Below are positions 54,311-63,987 of a stretch of DNA of 64,000 nucleotides, in pieces; position 1 is the first letter of the stretch; each line of letters begins with the position of its first letter. Under the pieces are notes generated by a model. The model did not search any database and was not told where the DNA came from. It saw nothing but the letters and a program-made list of their open reading frames with translations. Position numbers and translations under genes: made by a program. The DNA is from Hoylesella buccalis ATCC 35310 (GTDB lineage Bacteria > Bacteroidota > Bacteroidia > Bacteroidales > Bacteroidaceae). The DNA lies in contig NZ_CP102287.1 in NCBI RefSeq assembly GCF_025151385.1, positions 1,922,001 to 1,986,000 of the forward strand, given 5' to 3'.

Positions 54311-55717
54311 TTACTCATCACACCCAAAGAGAGGATCCTCGGGCATGACCATGGTTGGGGTCTTCTCGTATTCCTTGAGCAACTTCGCAGGTACGTATTT
54401 CTTATCAACAACCAAGCGGAACATATACTCATTGAACCACTGGTTGGTCATAATGAGGCAGCCCTTCTGCCCGTAGGTGGGTCCCCAGCTGTTCTCAACC
54501 TTCCACTTCAGCGGCTTACCCTGTGCGTCCAAGTCGACAGCTGTCAATGTCATGGCGTGCGTAGAGCCGCTGTCAAACGTGGCAATGCGGTCGGCCTTGC
54601 CCATGTTGAAAGTTGTTCCCAGCAGGCTACCGTAATCATAATTGTCCACATCCATATAGCCGCGCTTGCGATCCAGCTGCTTGCCAACATCGTAAGAGCT
54701 GTACATCTTGTGTCCATCTTTTAGGCTGGCGATGGCCAACTGCGCAATCTCTTCCATCGGAAGATTGAGGTATTTCCAGTTGTGTCCATCGTAACTGTGC
54801 CGATCATACTCCACTTCGTAAGTCTCATGGTAAGCCCGTCGCGGGTCATTCATCACCATGATGAACGTTCCGTTGAGCCCATGTCCCACCGTTTCGTCAT
54901 AAAATTCGCGTGGCGTATAGCGCTTTTGTGGTGTGACAGTCTTGCCATCTTTGTTTTTGAAAGCGTATGTAAAGTTCTGAACAGGCTCGCCAATGGTTAG
55001 CGACAAGATACGATAAACGGTAGCAAGCATCTCGGTTTTCCGCTTTTCCACCTCCGCTTTTTTCTTTTTAGCGTTCACCATGCGTCGCAATTCCAGTCCA
55101 TATTCGCGCAATTTGGATGACAGCAGACGAGCCATCACCCTGGTGTTGTCAGACGAATAGGTCTCGGGCATCACGCTCATAGGTACCAAACCATACTTTT
55201 CGGCCAAGTCGGCAACCCCGCAAAAGGTACCGCCATCATTAACAGGATTCTTGAAGAAGAACTGCATACGCGCACCATCCAATGGCTTCGACGCATTGTC
55301 AATGACACCTTGCAGCATGAGATTGGCTTTCTCTAACTGGTCATAGAAGAACAAATAGGCATGTGAGAACTCCACGGCAAGCGTGTCTTGATGCCGTTTA
55401 GCAAAGTTGGCGCGCAGCACATTGAAGCCCGAAAACATCCAACAGCGACCACTTTTCTGCTGGTCGTGTATGCTCTGCTTGGGCGTCTCGACACTGAAAT
55501 ACGTGTCTATCGCACCCTGATTGGCACGATTTTTTACCAAATCGTCAATGTTGTTCGATGCCACAGCATTGATAATAGCCTTATCGGCAGGTGAGGATGG
55601 TTGTGCCTGCTGTATCTTTTTCAATAGATCAGCAGATAGTCCACCAGGCTTTTGCGCCCCTACAGTCAAGCTCGAGAACAGCAGGACGGCAGCTAAGAAG
55701 AAAGATTTTTGTTTCAT
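54311..55717 (-). CDS. C1 family peptidase (bleomycin hydrolase/aminopeptidase C type), exported
   Basis: A 468-residue protein from MKQKSFFLAAVLLFSSLTVGAQ; an ATG 105 nt upstream would add a stretch that does not look like a signal peptide. The papain-fold catalytic set is visible: Cys92 in SGRCWMFSGFN, His in DSGSTHAMTLTAVD and Asn in KVENSWG. The order of these and the length match the PepC/bleomycin hydrolase group. Unlike cytoplasmic PepC, it has a signal peptide. It lies upstream of the S9 peptidase gene on the same strand, so they form a likely peptidase operon. Confidence 0.92.
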   Translation of the reverse strand: MKQKSFFLAAVLLFSSLTVGAQKPGGLSADLLKKIQQAQPSSPADKAIINAVASNNIDDLVKNRANQGAIDTYFSVETPKQSIHDQQKSGRCWMFSGFNVLRANFAKRHQDTLAVEFSHAYLFFYDQLEKANLMLQGVIDNASKPLDGARMQFFFKNPVNDGGTFCGVADLAEKYGLVPMSVMPETYSSDNTRVMARLLSSKLREYGLELRRMVNAKKKKAEVEKRKTEMLATVYRILSLTIGEPVQNFTYAFKNKDGKTVTPQKRYTPREFYDETVGHGLNGTFIMVMNDPRRAYHETYEVEYDRHSYDGHNWKYLNLPMEEIAQLAIASLKDGHKMYSSYDVGKQLDRKRGYMDVDNYDYGSLLGTTFNMGKADRIATFDSGSTHAMTLTAVDLDAQGKPLKWKVENSWGPTYGQKGCLIMTNQWFNEYMFRLVVDKKYVPAKLLKEYEKTPTMVMPEDPLFGCDE

Positions 55718-56018
55718 GATAGATTTGTCTGTATAATTGATTTGTTGACAAAAATAAGCATTTTTCATGAAAAAATTCAGCATTTCAAGATAAAACTCAT
55801 TTTTAACCGCCCTAATCACCATTGCATCACACAGATATGCGGCATGGAGAAGTGATTTTCTCTGCCAATGGAATTCCTTTTATCTACCAACAAATGACAA
55901 CGAAACTTGTTCGTGTTAATAAACCTTTCGTTTGTTAAATCGATTCAATTTCTTTGACAAAACAAAACTGCGAAATAGAGAAAATAGATCAAAAACACAT
56001 CATCTTTTGGCCCATTCA

Positions 56019-56128
56019 CATGGAACAATTTGCCAATTGCCATGCTTTTATCTCCCAATAGCTATGCTTTTGCGCCGCAATATGCATGCTATTGATGACC
56101 AATTGACATGCTATTGAAGGCCGTTTTG
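56019..56128. repeat. 22-bp-step dyad array D (clearest copy)
   Basis: Five units of exactly 22 nt begin at 56019, 56041, 56063, 56085 and 56107. The unit consensus is CATGCTWTTG, four variable bases, then CCAATWGN. Read across a unit junction this gives CAATWGCATGCTWTTG, a near perfect 16-bp palindrome repeated every 22 bp. The array lies in the gap between divergent genes, more than 300 bp from both starts. Confidence 0.8.
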
Positions 56129-56438
56129 GTACAAAAAGATGAGATTTTTGCGCCAACAACATCACTTTTTAATGGTCTTCAAAGTTAGAAAACTATCTAA
56201 CTCATTCATCATCAAATGGATAACAAAACCGTTGAATCCTTGGCTTATTTTCAACACATCAACAACTTGGTTGAAAAAACGCCCAGCATTTGTGTTAAAA
56301 AATCGTTGCGACGGCGGGGATTTCACCGACAAACGCAGTGTTTGACATAAAAAACACAATGCATCAATGTTACACGAAAGCGCCGTATGTCTGCCAGCAA
56401 AATTCGGCACAAAGGACGCATTGTTCATATAAATTTAT

Positions 56439-56446
56439 TATCTTTG
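56439..56446 (+). promoter_or_regulatory. dxs: -7 box TATCTTTG of the dxs operon
   Basis: TATCTTTG followed by C fits the Bacteroidetes -7 element. Transcription would start near 56453, after the ATG at 56448, so the start at 56472 is the one that fits. The -33 element is weak. Confidence 0.6.
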
Positions 56447-56471
56447 CATGGTTATAGAAGAGAGCTTATTG

Positions 56472-58379
56472 ATGGACAAGACGAATTTAAGGCTTTTAAC
56501 CCAAATTAATTACCCCGAAGACTTACGAAAACTCAGCGTTGAAGAGTTGCCAGAGGTGTGTCGTGAACTTCGCGAAGACATCATTCAAGAGGTCTCCGTA
56601 AACCCCGGACACTTTGCGTCGTCGCTGGGAGCCATTGAGATTACCGTGGCCTTGCACTATGTGTTTGACACGCCGAGCGACAAACTTGTATGGGATGTGG
56701 GTCACCAAGCCTATGGACACAAGATACTCACAGGGCGGAGGGAGTTGTTTTCCACCAACCGGAAGCTGCATGGACTGCGCCCGTTTCCCACACCTTTGGA
56801 GAGCCAGTACGACACCTTCACCTGTGGACATGCCTCCAATTCCATCTCGGCGGCATTGGGTATGGCCGTCGCAGCCAAGAAAAGTGGCGAGAATGACAAG
56901 AAGATTGTAGCCATTATCGGCGATGGTGCCATGAGTGGTGGATTGGCGTTCGAGGGACTGAACAACGTTTCGTCGACTCCGAACGACCTTCTCATCATCC
57001 TCAACGACAACGACATGAGCATCGACCACGCAGTGGGTGGCATGGAAAAATACCTCTTAACCCTCGATACGAATGCCACTTACAACAAGCTGAGGTTCAA
57101 GGCTTCGCAATGGCTCCATCAACGTGGCTACCTTAGTGAGAACAGAAAGAAAGGCATCTTGCGGCTCAACAATGCCATCAAGTCGGCCATCAGCCGCCAA
57201 CAGAACATCTTCGAGGGCATGAACATCCGGTATTTCGGACCTTTTGATGGACACGACGTTACTGAAATCGTGCGCATCTTGCGGCAGCTGAAGGACATGA
57301 AAGGCCCCAAACTGCTGCATCTGCACACCACCAAAGGCAAGGGATACAAGCCTGCCGAGCAGTCACAAACCGAATGGCATGCACCTGGTAGATTCAACGC
57401 CGAGACGGGTGAACGCATCGTTAAAGACTGTTCTGAAGAACCACCACGTTACCAAGACGTTTTTGGTGACACGCTGGTAGAGCTTGCTTTGCAGAACCCA
57501 AAGATTGTTGGTGTTACCCCTGCCATGCCAACAGGTTGCTCGATGAACAAGCTGATGAAAGCCATGCCCGACCGAGCGTTTGACGTTGGCATTGCCGAAG
57601 GACACGCGGTGACCTTTTCCGGCGGCATGGCAAAAGAAGGCTTGCAGCCATTTTGCAACATTTACAGCTCGTTTGCGCAACGCGCTTACGACAATATCAT
57701 CCACGACTTGGCCATCCTCAACCTGCCCGTAGTACTGTGTTTGGACCGTGCGGGACTTGTTGGTGAGGACGGACCCACGCACCATGGCGTGTTCGACTTG
57801 GCCGCCTTGCGCCCCATCCCCAACCTGACCATCGCTGCACCGATGGACGAAAAAGAACTGAGACGACTGATGTACACAGCTCAACTGCCCGACAAGGGCA
57901 TGTTTGTCATTCGTTATCCACGCGGCAGAGGAGTGAACAAGGATTGGAAATGTCCCCTGGAAGAAATCAAAGTGGGCACGGGTCGCAAGTTGAAAGACGG
58001 CGACCAGGTGGCCATTCTCACAGTAGGCCCCATTGGAAATGATGCACAGAAGGCCATTGAAGCATTGCCGCAACGGGACAACGTGGCTCATTACGACATG
58101 CGATTCATCAAACCTTTGGACGGAGATCTGTTGGATGAGATCGGGAAAAAGTTCAAGAAGGTCATCACAATTGAAGACGGCATTCGCAACGGCGGGTTCG
58201 GTTCGGCCGTTTTGGAGTGGTTCAATGACCATGGATATGCCCCAAGCGTGCAGCGAATGGGATTGCCCGACGAGTTTGTGACGCATGGTTCAGTGGACGA
58301 ACTGAGGAGAATCGTGGGACTGGACGCACCTCACATCAAGCAAAACATCGAAGCCATGCTGGCTTCAGACCAAGTCTGA
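56472..58379 (+). CDS. dxs: 1-deoxy-D-xylulose-5-phosphate synthase
   Basis: First enzyme of the non-mevalonate isoprenoid pathway: joins pyruvate and glyceraldehyde 3-phosphate, with thiamine diphosphate. The 635 residues from [21 protein letters not shown] are normal length. Seen are [14 protein letters not shown] near 72, the thiamine-binding [16 protein letters not shown] near 145-160, and the transketolase-type [18 protein letters not shown] near 420. A start at 56448 would add eight residues but lies upstream of the predicted transcript start. It is the first gene of a run dxs-trkA-trkH-manA, with gaps of 42, 20 and 40 nt. Confidence 0.96.
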   Translation: MDKTNLRLLTQINYPEDLRKLSVEELPEVCRELREDIIQEVSVNPGHFASSLGAIEITVALHYVFDTPSDKLVWDVGHQAYGHKILTGRRELFSTNRKLHGLRPFPTPLESQYDTFTCGHASNSISAALGMAVAAKKSGENDKKIVAIIGDGAMSGGLAFEGLNNVSSTPNDLLIILNDNDMSIDHAVGGMEKYLLTLDTNATYNKLRFKASQWLHQRGYLSENRKKGILRLNNAIKSAISRQQNIFEGMNIRYFGPFDGHDVTEIVRILRQLKDMKGPKLLHLHTTKGKGYKPAEQSQTEWHAPGRFNAETGERIVKDCSEEPPRYQDVFGDTLVELALQNPKIVGVTPAMPTGCSMNKLMKAMPDRAFDVGIAEGHAVTFSGGMAKEGLQPFCNIYSSFAQRAYDNIIHDLAILNLPVVLCLDRAGLVGEDGPTHHGVFDLAALRPIPNLTIAAPMDEKELRRLMYTAQLPDKGMFVIRYPRGRGVNKDWKCPLEEIKVGTGRKLKDGDQVAILTVGPIGNDAQKAIEALPQRDNVAHYDMRFIKPLDGDLLDEIGKKFKKVITIEDGIRNGGFGSAVLEWFNDHGYAPSVQRMGLPDEFVTHGSVDELRRIVGLDAPHIKQNIEAMLASDQV

Positions 58380-58421
58380 AAAACTTGAAGCAACAAAGGA
58401 TTTTCTAAAAATCACATAGAC

Positions 58422-59765
58422 ATGAAGATTATTATCTGTGGCGCTTACGGCATCGGCACACATCTGGCCAAGATGCTTTCACGCAACCATGAAGACATTA
58501 CGCTGATTGATGAAGACGACGAACGATTGGCTCAGATAGGAACCGACTTTGACCTACTAACCGCACAAGCCTCGCCCAGCAGCATCAAGGCATTGCGCGA
58601 AGCGGGCGCTGAACATGCGGATTTGTTCATTGCCGTAACGCCTGAAGAGAGTCTGAACATCACTTCGTGCGTTCTGGCCAAAGCCTTAGGAGCCAAGAAG
58701 ACCGTGGCTAAAATCAGCAACAGCGAATACACAGCCCCCGAACTACAGGATTTCTTTACCGGATTGGGTGTCAGTTCGCTGATTTACCCAGAAAAGTTGG
58801 CCGCCGTAGACATCATCAACGGACTCAAAATGTCGTGGGTTCGTCAGCGATGGGATGTCCACAATGGCGCATTGGTGATGTTGGCCATCAAGCTAAGGGA
58901 AACCTGTGAGATACTCAACAACCCGTTGAAGAACCTCTGTGGACCCGATGATCCGTATCATGTGGTGGCCATCAAGCGTTTGAATGAAACCATCATCCCC
59001 GGTGGTAACGACGAATTGAAGCTCTACGACTTGGCTTACTTCATGACAACCACACAATATATCCCCTATATCCGCAAGATAGTGGGCAAAGAACTGTATG
59101 TAGACGTAAAGAATGTGATGATCATGGGCGGCGGTGCAACGGCCGTCAGAGCCATCAACACCATGCCCGACTATCTGGATACCAAACTCATTGAAATCAA
59201 CGAGGAGCGATGTGAAGAGCTGAATAACCTGTTGGACGACGACAAAGCGCTTATCATCAACGGCGACGGTCGTGACACCCAGCTGCTGATGGAGGAAGGC
59301 ATTAAGAACACACAAGCCTTCGTTGCCCTGACCAACAATGCCGAAACCAACATCCTGGCCTGCCTAACAGCCAAACGATTGGGTGTGAGAAAGACCGTTG
59401 CCATGGTCGAAAACGTTGATTATGTGAGCATGGCAGAAAGCCTGGACATCGGCACTATCATCAATAAAAAGGCCATTGCAGCCAGTCACATCTATCAAAT
59501 CATGCTCGATGCCAAAGTCATGAACATGCGATTCATCATGACTGCGAATGCCGATGTGGCCGAGTTTGTGGCGCAAGAAGGCTCGCGCGTCACCAAAAAG
59601 CCAGTGAAAGATTTAGGTTTACCCAAGGAGGCAACCATCGGAGGACTGGTCAGAGGAGATGAAGGAATGCTCGTTTCGGGACATACACAGATACAGGCTG
59701 GCGACATTGTCATGGTGTTCTGCCACAACATCAACCTCAAGACGATAGAAAGACTCTTCATTTAG
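58422..59765 (+). CDS. trkA: Trk potassium uptake regulator TrkA
   Basis: Peripheral NAD-binding subunit that gates TrkH. The 447-residue protein holds two RCK_N/RCK_C pairs. The first Rossmann motif is CGAYGIGTHLAKML, with LIDEDDERL after it; the second is MIMGGGATAVRAINTM, with LIEINEERCEELN. The C-terminal TrkA-C domain is KKPVKDLGLPKEATIGGLVRGDEGMLVSGHTQIQAGDIVMVF. It lies 42 nt after dxs and 20 nt before trkH. Confidence 0.96.
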   Translation: MKIIICGAYGIGTHLAKMLSRNHEDITLIDEDDERLAQIGTDFDLLTAQASPSSIKALREAGAEHADLFIAVTPEESLNITSCVLAKALGAKKTVAKISNSEYTAPELQDFFTGLGVSSLIYPEKLAAVDIINGLKMSWVRQRWDVHNGALVMLAIKLRETCEILNNPLKNLCGPDDPYHVVAIKRLNETIIPGGNDELKLYDLAYFMTTTQYIPYIRKIVGKELYVDVKNVMIMGGGATAVRAINTMPDYLDTKLIEINEERCEELNNLLDDDKALIINGDGRDTQLLMEEGIKNTQAFVALTNNAETNILACLTAKRLGVRKTVAMVENVDYVSMAESLDIGTIINKKAIAASHIYQIMLDAKVMNMRFIMTANADVAEFVAQEGSRVTKKPVKDLGLPKEATIGGLVRGDEGMLVSGHTQIQAGDIVMVFCHNINLKTIERLFI

Positions 59766-59785
59766 CAACGTCAAAACAGCAAGCA

Positions 59786-61243
59786 ATGATCAACCTCAGG
59801 ACTATATATAAAGTGATAGGCTCGCTACTTTTCATCGAAGCCTTCATCCTTTTCGCCTGTTTTGGTATGGCTCTTTTCTACGGTGAAGATGATGCCATGC
59901 CTTTTCTTCTGTCGGTATTCATCAGCCTCTTCACAGCCTTTATCCTGAGATACCTGGGCCGTAACTCCAACAACACCTTGTCCAGGCGCGACGCTTATTT
60001 AGTGGTTACGCTCTCATGGATCGTCTTCAGCTTCTTTGGTACATTCCCCTTCACCCTCAGTGGCTACATTCATGGCTTCACGGATGCCTACTTTGAAACG
60101 ATGTCGGGGTTCACCACCACCGGTGCCACCATCATAGATGACGTAGAAGTGTTGCCCCACGCCCTACTCTTTTGGCGCTCACTGACCCAATGGATTGGCG
60201 GTTTGGGCATCGTGTTCTTCACCATCGCCCTGCTTCCCTCCATGGTAGGAGGCTCTGTTCAGGTGTTTGCAGCCGAAGCAACCGGCCCCATCAAGTCGAA
60301 ATTGCACCCAAGGCTCTCCACCAGTGCCAAGTGGATTCTCACCGTGTATCTCGTGCTGACCATCGCTTGCATAGGCTGTTTCATCCTTTATGGCATGAAC
60401 TGGTTCGATGCTGTCAACTATTCAATGACCACAACGGCTACGGGAGGCTTTTCCACACACAACAGCAGCACCGAATATTTCCACTCTCCAGCGCTGGAAT
60501 ACATCTGCACTATTTTTTGTTTTCTCTCGGGAGTGAACTTCACTTTGCTGTACACAGCGGTGGTGAAGCGGCGCTTCAAAGCATTATTCAAAAGCTCTGA
60601 GTTCAAGTTCTACCTAAGTGTTGTCATCCTATTCAGTTTGTTCATCATGCTCGAACTGATGATTAATCGGGGTTACGACTTAGAACCAGCATTCCGTTCG
60701 GGCGTCTTCCAAGTTGTTTCGTTCATCACCACCACTGGTCTGTTCAACGATGACGCCGGCCAATGGCCACACGTCACCTGGGTCATCCTGGCCACCTGCA
60801 TGTTCATCGGAGCCTGTTCTGGCTCGACGAGTGGTGGCTTTAAGTGCATCCGAGTGGTGATGTTGCTCAAAACTATCCGCAATGAATTTAAACAAATACT
60901 GCACCCCAACGCCGTACTGCCTTTGAAGGTCAACGACACCAACATACCTTACCAGAAGCGAGGAACCCTTCTGGCCTTCCTCACCATGTACCTCATCTTG
61001 TGCCTGCTGGCCTCGTTCGTACTGATGATGGCCCACATCGACAGCACCAACTCCATCACCATCATCCTCAGCTGCATCGGCAATGTGGGGCCAACGCTGG
61101 GACTTGAAATCGGACCGACGATGAGTTGGAGCATGCTGCCCGGCTTTGTAAAATGGGTATGTGCACTGCTCATGCTCATCGGGCGTTTGGAAATATTCAG
61201 CGTGTTGGTCATCCTGTCACCAGCGTTCTGGAAAGATAATTAA
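59786..61243 (+). CDS. trkH: Trk potassium channel subunit TrkH
   Basis: Integral membrane subunit of the Trk potassium uptake system. The 485-residue protein has about ten membrane segments and the four pore loops of the family: SGFTTTGATI near 112, TTTATGGFSTHN near 212, VSFITTTGLFND near 315, and IGNVGPTLGLEIG near 435. It follows trkA by 20 nt, so both subunits are made from the same transcript. Confidence 0.96.
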   Translation: MINLRTIYKVIGSLLFIEAFILFACFGMALFYGEDDAMPFLLSVFISLFTAFILRYLGRNSNNTLSRRDAYLVVTLSWIVFSFFGTFPFTLSGYIHGFTDAYFETMSGFTTTGATIIDDVEVLPHALLFWRSLTQWIGGLGIVFFTIALLPSMVGGSVQVFAAEATGPIKSKLHPRLSTSAKWILTVYLVLTIACIGCFILYGMNWFDAVNYSMTTTATGGFSTHNSSTEYFHSPALEYICTIFCFLSGVNFTLLYTAVVKRRFKALFKSSEFKFYLSVVILFSLFIMLELMINRGYDLEPAFRSGVFQVVSFITTTGLFNDDAGQWPHVTWVILATCMFIGACSGSTSGGFKCIRVVMLLKTIRNEFKQILHPNAVLPLKVNDTNIPYQKRGTLLAFLTMYLILCLLASFVLMMAHIDSTNSITIILSCIGNVGPTLGLEIGPTMSWSMLPGFVKWVCALLMLIGRLEIFSVLVILSPAFWKDN

Positions 61244-61283
61244 ACAAGAAGACAACAAATCTGTCAACATAAAATAAAAAAAT

Positions 61284-62246
61284 ATGAAACCACTCAAGTT
61301 TAAACCCCTGCTCAAACAAACCATTTGGGGGGGCGACAAAATCATTCCATTCAAAAATCTCGACGAACAACTGGAAAACGTTGGCGAGAGTTGGGAAATA
61401 TCCGGCGTGAAAGACAACGAAACCCTCGTCAGTGAAGGCGAATATGAGGGCAGCGCCTTGAACGACGTTGTGCGCGAATTGAAAGGCAAACTCATTGGAG
61501 AAGCCAACTATGAGCGCTTTGGTGACGAGTTTCCCCTGCTCATCAAGTTCATCGATGCCCGCCAAGATCTTTCCATCCAGGTGCACCCCACGGACGAAAT
61601 CGCTAAGAAACAAGGGAAGAGCCGCGGCAAAACGGAGATGTGGTACATCATGGACAGCGACAAAGACGCACACCTACGGAGCGGACTAAAGAAAGAAATC
61701 ACGCCCGAAGAGTACAAGCAGATGGTGGAGAACGATACTATTCTCGACGCCATTGCCGACTACTCGGTTAAAGAAGGCGACTGCTTCTTCCTGCCAGCCG
61801 GCCGCATTCACAGCATTGGCACGGGATGCTTCCTGGCCGAGATTCAGCAAACATCCGACGTGACCTACCGCATCTACGACTTCAAGCGTAAGGACAAGAA
61901 TGGCAACTATCGCGAACTGCACACCGAACTGGCCGCCGAATGCATCAACTATAACGTGGAAAAAGACTACCGCACCGATTATACGTCGACCAAAAACCAA
62001 GGCGTGAGCCTCGTTCACTGTCCCTACTTCAACACGGCCGTATACGACCTTGACGAACCGATGACACTCGATTACAGCGAATTGGACAGCTTTGTCATCC
62101 TCATTGGCGTGAAGGGCGAAGGCAAAATCACGGACAACGAAGGCAACGAAACCTCGCTCCGTGCCGGCGAAACCATCTTGATTCCCGCAACAACCCGGGA
62201 GTTAAAGGTGGAAGGAACCGTGAAGTTCCTCGAAACCTACGTTTAA
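61284..62246 (+). CDS. manA: Mannose-6-phosphate isomerase, class I
   Basis: Interconverts mannose 6-phosphate and fructose 6-phosphate; zinc-dependent. The 320-residue protein is a short form common in Bacteroidetes and Firmicutes. Seen are KPLLKQTIWGGDKIIPF at the start, LLIKFIDARQDLSIQVHPTDE (a zinc-binding stretch with Gln and His), a Glu in GKTEMWYIM and FFLPAGRIHSIGTGCFLAEIQQTSDVTYRIYD. It is the last gene of the dxs-trkA-trkH-manA run. Its downstream region was later hit by an insertion sequence. Confidence 0.94.
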   Translation: MKPLKFKPLLKQTIWGGDKIIPFKNLDEQLENVGESWEISGVKDNETLVSEGEYEGSALNDVVRELKGKLIGEANYERFGDEFPLLIKFIDARQDLSIQVHPTDEIAKKQGKSRGKTEMWYIMDSDKDAHLRSGLKKEITPEEYKQMVENDTILDAIADYSVKEGDCFFLPAGRIHSIGTGCFLAEIQQTSDVTYRIYDFKRKDKNGNYRELHTELAAECINYNVEKDYRTDYTSTKNQGVSLVHCPYFNTAVYDLDEPMTLDYSELDSFVILIGVKGEGKITDNEGNETSLRAGETILIPATTRELKVEGTVKFLETYV

Positions 62247-62315
62247 AAAAGAGTAGCAAAGAAACTCACAATTAGGAAAGGTCTGCATCATGGACACACA
62301 TCATGGTGCAGACCT
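62246..62315. repeat. Predicted left copy of a long target duplication made by the IS1634-type element
   Basis: The 13 bases AAAAAGAGTAGCA at 62246-62258 recur directly after the right inverted repeat (63988-64000, the end of the window). If the whole stretch up to the left inverted repeat is duplicated, the duplication is 70 bp. The family is known to make long, variable duplications. Only the first 13 bases of the right copy are visible. Confidence 0.6.
62279..62315 (+). terminator. Hairpin after manA
   Basis: AGGTCTGCA at 62279-62287 pairs with TGCAGACCT at 62307-62315, with further CATG pairing inside. It is followed directly by the insertion sequence, so any T-run that belonged to it is separated. 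It probably ended the manA transcript. Confidence 0.6.
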
Positions 62316-63987
62316 CCTGACTTCGTCATCGTGTCACCCAAAAATCTTCGTCAAAGAGTTTAGCTATTCTCTGATGTCTTGCCATCAGCATAGTCTGCGT
62401 ATAAACCTCCTTGTTCAGAGGTAGCTTGATTTGTATCGTTGTAATGGTCTTTGCCAATGCAAGCACCTTGTCTATGCTCATCTTAATCTCTGAGACTTTC
62501 AACATACGCTCCAATTCCTTGTATACTTTCAAAGCCACGAAGCAGATGCATATATGAGCCTCGATTCGTTTGCGCGTAAAGTGAAACATGGGACGTATCT
62601 CTATCTTTGATTTGGCTATGCGGAAGGCTCGTTCCACATGCCAAAGGTTGTGATATGCCGTGTATATGTCCTGTATTGGTATATCCGTATTGGTGAGATA
62701 TCCCTTTAGGCCGTCCCATTTGGAGTCGTCGGCAACACGGTCATAATTGATGGCGACTTTCACTTCACCATCCATGGATAAGAACTTATTGTAACCTCTC
62801 TTGTTGATGTTGCCTTTCGTGAGCGCACCATGCTTGTAAGCCTTTTCCAACCTGCGTATTCCCTTTTCCCGGTTATAGGCATCTTTCTTAGCACGGTCAT
62901 CTGTATAGCCGACCAAGAGACGACGTCCGCCTCCTTTGTCATATTCAACCATCTGGCAGTCGCGCTTGGGCTGTTCCAGTATCCAGTTCTTGACCTCTTG
63001 ACTTTCATTCTTTATCTTCGCACCTATTATATACTTGTAGCCGTGCGATTCAAGTTCCGCTATGTTGGCATTGTTCATCAGACCAGAATCTGCCACTACA
63101 ACGAAGTTTTCCAATCCGTATTTGCTTACAAACTCGTTTATCGTCGGCAGCATCGTATGACCCTCATATTTGTTGCCTTCATGGATGCAATAGGCAAGCG
63201 GATAGCCACCAAGGCTGACAAGCAGTCCAAGTATGATTTGAGGATTACTGTGACGTCCCTCTTTCGAGAAACCTGTCTTGCGTAATTCGTCCTCATAATC
63301 CGCTTCAAAGTAAAGTGTGGTAACATCATAGAATAACACACCGATATTTCCACCGAACAGTTTAGCTGTATGTTGCACGCTTATGTCCTGTACGATTTCG
63401 TGCTGATGGTCGCTAAGCTTGTCAAGATAGCGATAGATTTTTGAGAGATCCATATCTTCGTCAAAGTGGTTTTTAAGGTATTCCACCGTGGCAGCTTTGC
63501 TTGTTGGATATGCCAAACGAGCCTTAACAAGCTTGCGGAATACATCATCGTCAATCCGATTGAAACCAATCCTGTCAAACGTGCGGTCTAATATCAAGTC
63601 GCATCCGTTGAGAAAGATATTGCTGACATTGGACAGGACACGGCGGACTTCTTCACGCTCATGGTCACAGGCCTCACGTTCCTCGCCGAATAGATCAAGC
63701 TGGGGCTGGCGGCGTGAATTCTCTCTGGAAATCCATTCTTTTGCTTCAATGACAAGATTTTCAACCTCACCTTCATTATAGGCTACTCCAATTGTGGCAA
63801 GTTCCTTCATTTTGCCTCCAATTTTCTCAACAACGATAACTCCGATATTGCCAGATGGATATTTCTTTTTGCGGACAAACATAGTTAAAATATCTTTCGT
63901 GTCACCCAATATTAGATGACACAAAGATACAAAATAGTGTTTATCAACCAGTTATAAAATACATGTTTTTTGAGTGACGAAGTCAGG
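62316..63987 (-). mobile_element. IS1634-family insertion sequence, complete
   Basis: 1672 bp bounded by a 13-bp perfect inverted repeat, CCTGACTTCGTCA at 62316-62328 and its complement at 63975-63987. It holds one transposase gene on the minus strand, whose stop codon lies inside the left inverted repeat. CGTGTCACCCA occurs at both ends of the gene (62330-62340 and 63899-63909). The ends and the gene are intact, so it may be active. Confidence 0.9.
62326..63882 (-). CDS. Transposase, IS1634 family (IS4-type DDE)
   Basis: The start is set at MFVRKKKYPSGNIGVIVVEK (518 residues); an ATG 42 nt upstream is less likely. Helix-turn-helix-like and four-helix regions fill the first 200 residues. The DDE catalytic core has Asp in LFYDVTTLYFE, Asp in VVVADSGLMNN and Glu in LWHVERAFRIAKSKIEIRPMFH, the last being the YREK-like region of IS4 elements. 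The TGA stop is inside the left inverted repeat. Composition is A+T richer than in the manA operon. It lies convergent to manA. Confidence 0.93.
   Translation of the reverse strand: MFVRKKKYPSGNIGVIVVEKIGGKMKELATIGVAYNEGEVENLVIEAKEWISRENSRRQPQLDLFGEEREACDHEREEVRRVLSNVSNIFLNGCDLILDRTFDRIGFNRIDDDVFRKLVKARLAYPTSKAATVEYLKNHFDEDMDLSKIYRYLDKLSDHQHEIVQDISVQHTAKLFGGNIGVLFYDVTTLYFEADYEDELRKTGFSKEGRHSNPQIILGLLVSLGGYPLAYCIHEGNKYEGHTMLPTINEFVSKYGLENFVVVADSGLMNNANIAELESHGYKYIIGAKIKNESQEVKNWILEQPKRDCQMVEYDKGGGRRLLVGYTDDRAKKDAYNREKGIRRLEKAYKHGALTKGNINKRGYNKFLSMDGEVKVAINYDRVADDSKWDGLKGYLTNTDIPIQDIYTAYHNLWHVERAFRIAKSKIEIRPMFHFTRKRIEAHICICFVALKVYKELERMLKVSEIKMSIDKVLALAKTITTIQIKLPLNKEVYTQTMLMARHQRIAKLFDEDFWVTR

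Larger units (their letters stand above)
55718..56471. other. Long noncoding gap between divergent C1 peptidase and dxs
   Basis: 754 bp without a convincing gene. A -7-like box on the minus strand, TATTTTTG at 55756-55749, may serve the peptidase gene. Array D is at 56019-56128 and the dxs promoter box is at 56439-56446. The rest (56150-56420) is A+T rich and unexplained. Confidence 0.5.

Noticed and set aside
56019..56128. The phased arrays as CRISPR
   Set aside because: Units are 22 bp without separate repeat and spacer parts, the bases vary within the core, and no cas gene is present.
56448..56471. Upstream ATG as the start of dxs
   Set aside because: It directly follows the TATCTTTG -7 box, so it would lie before the predicted transcript start. 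The family start fits the ATG at 56472.
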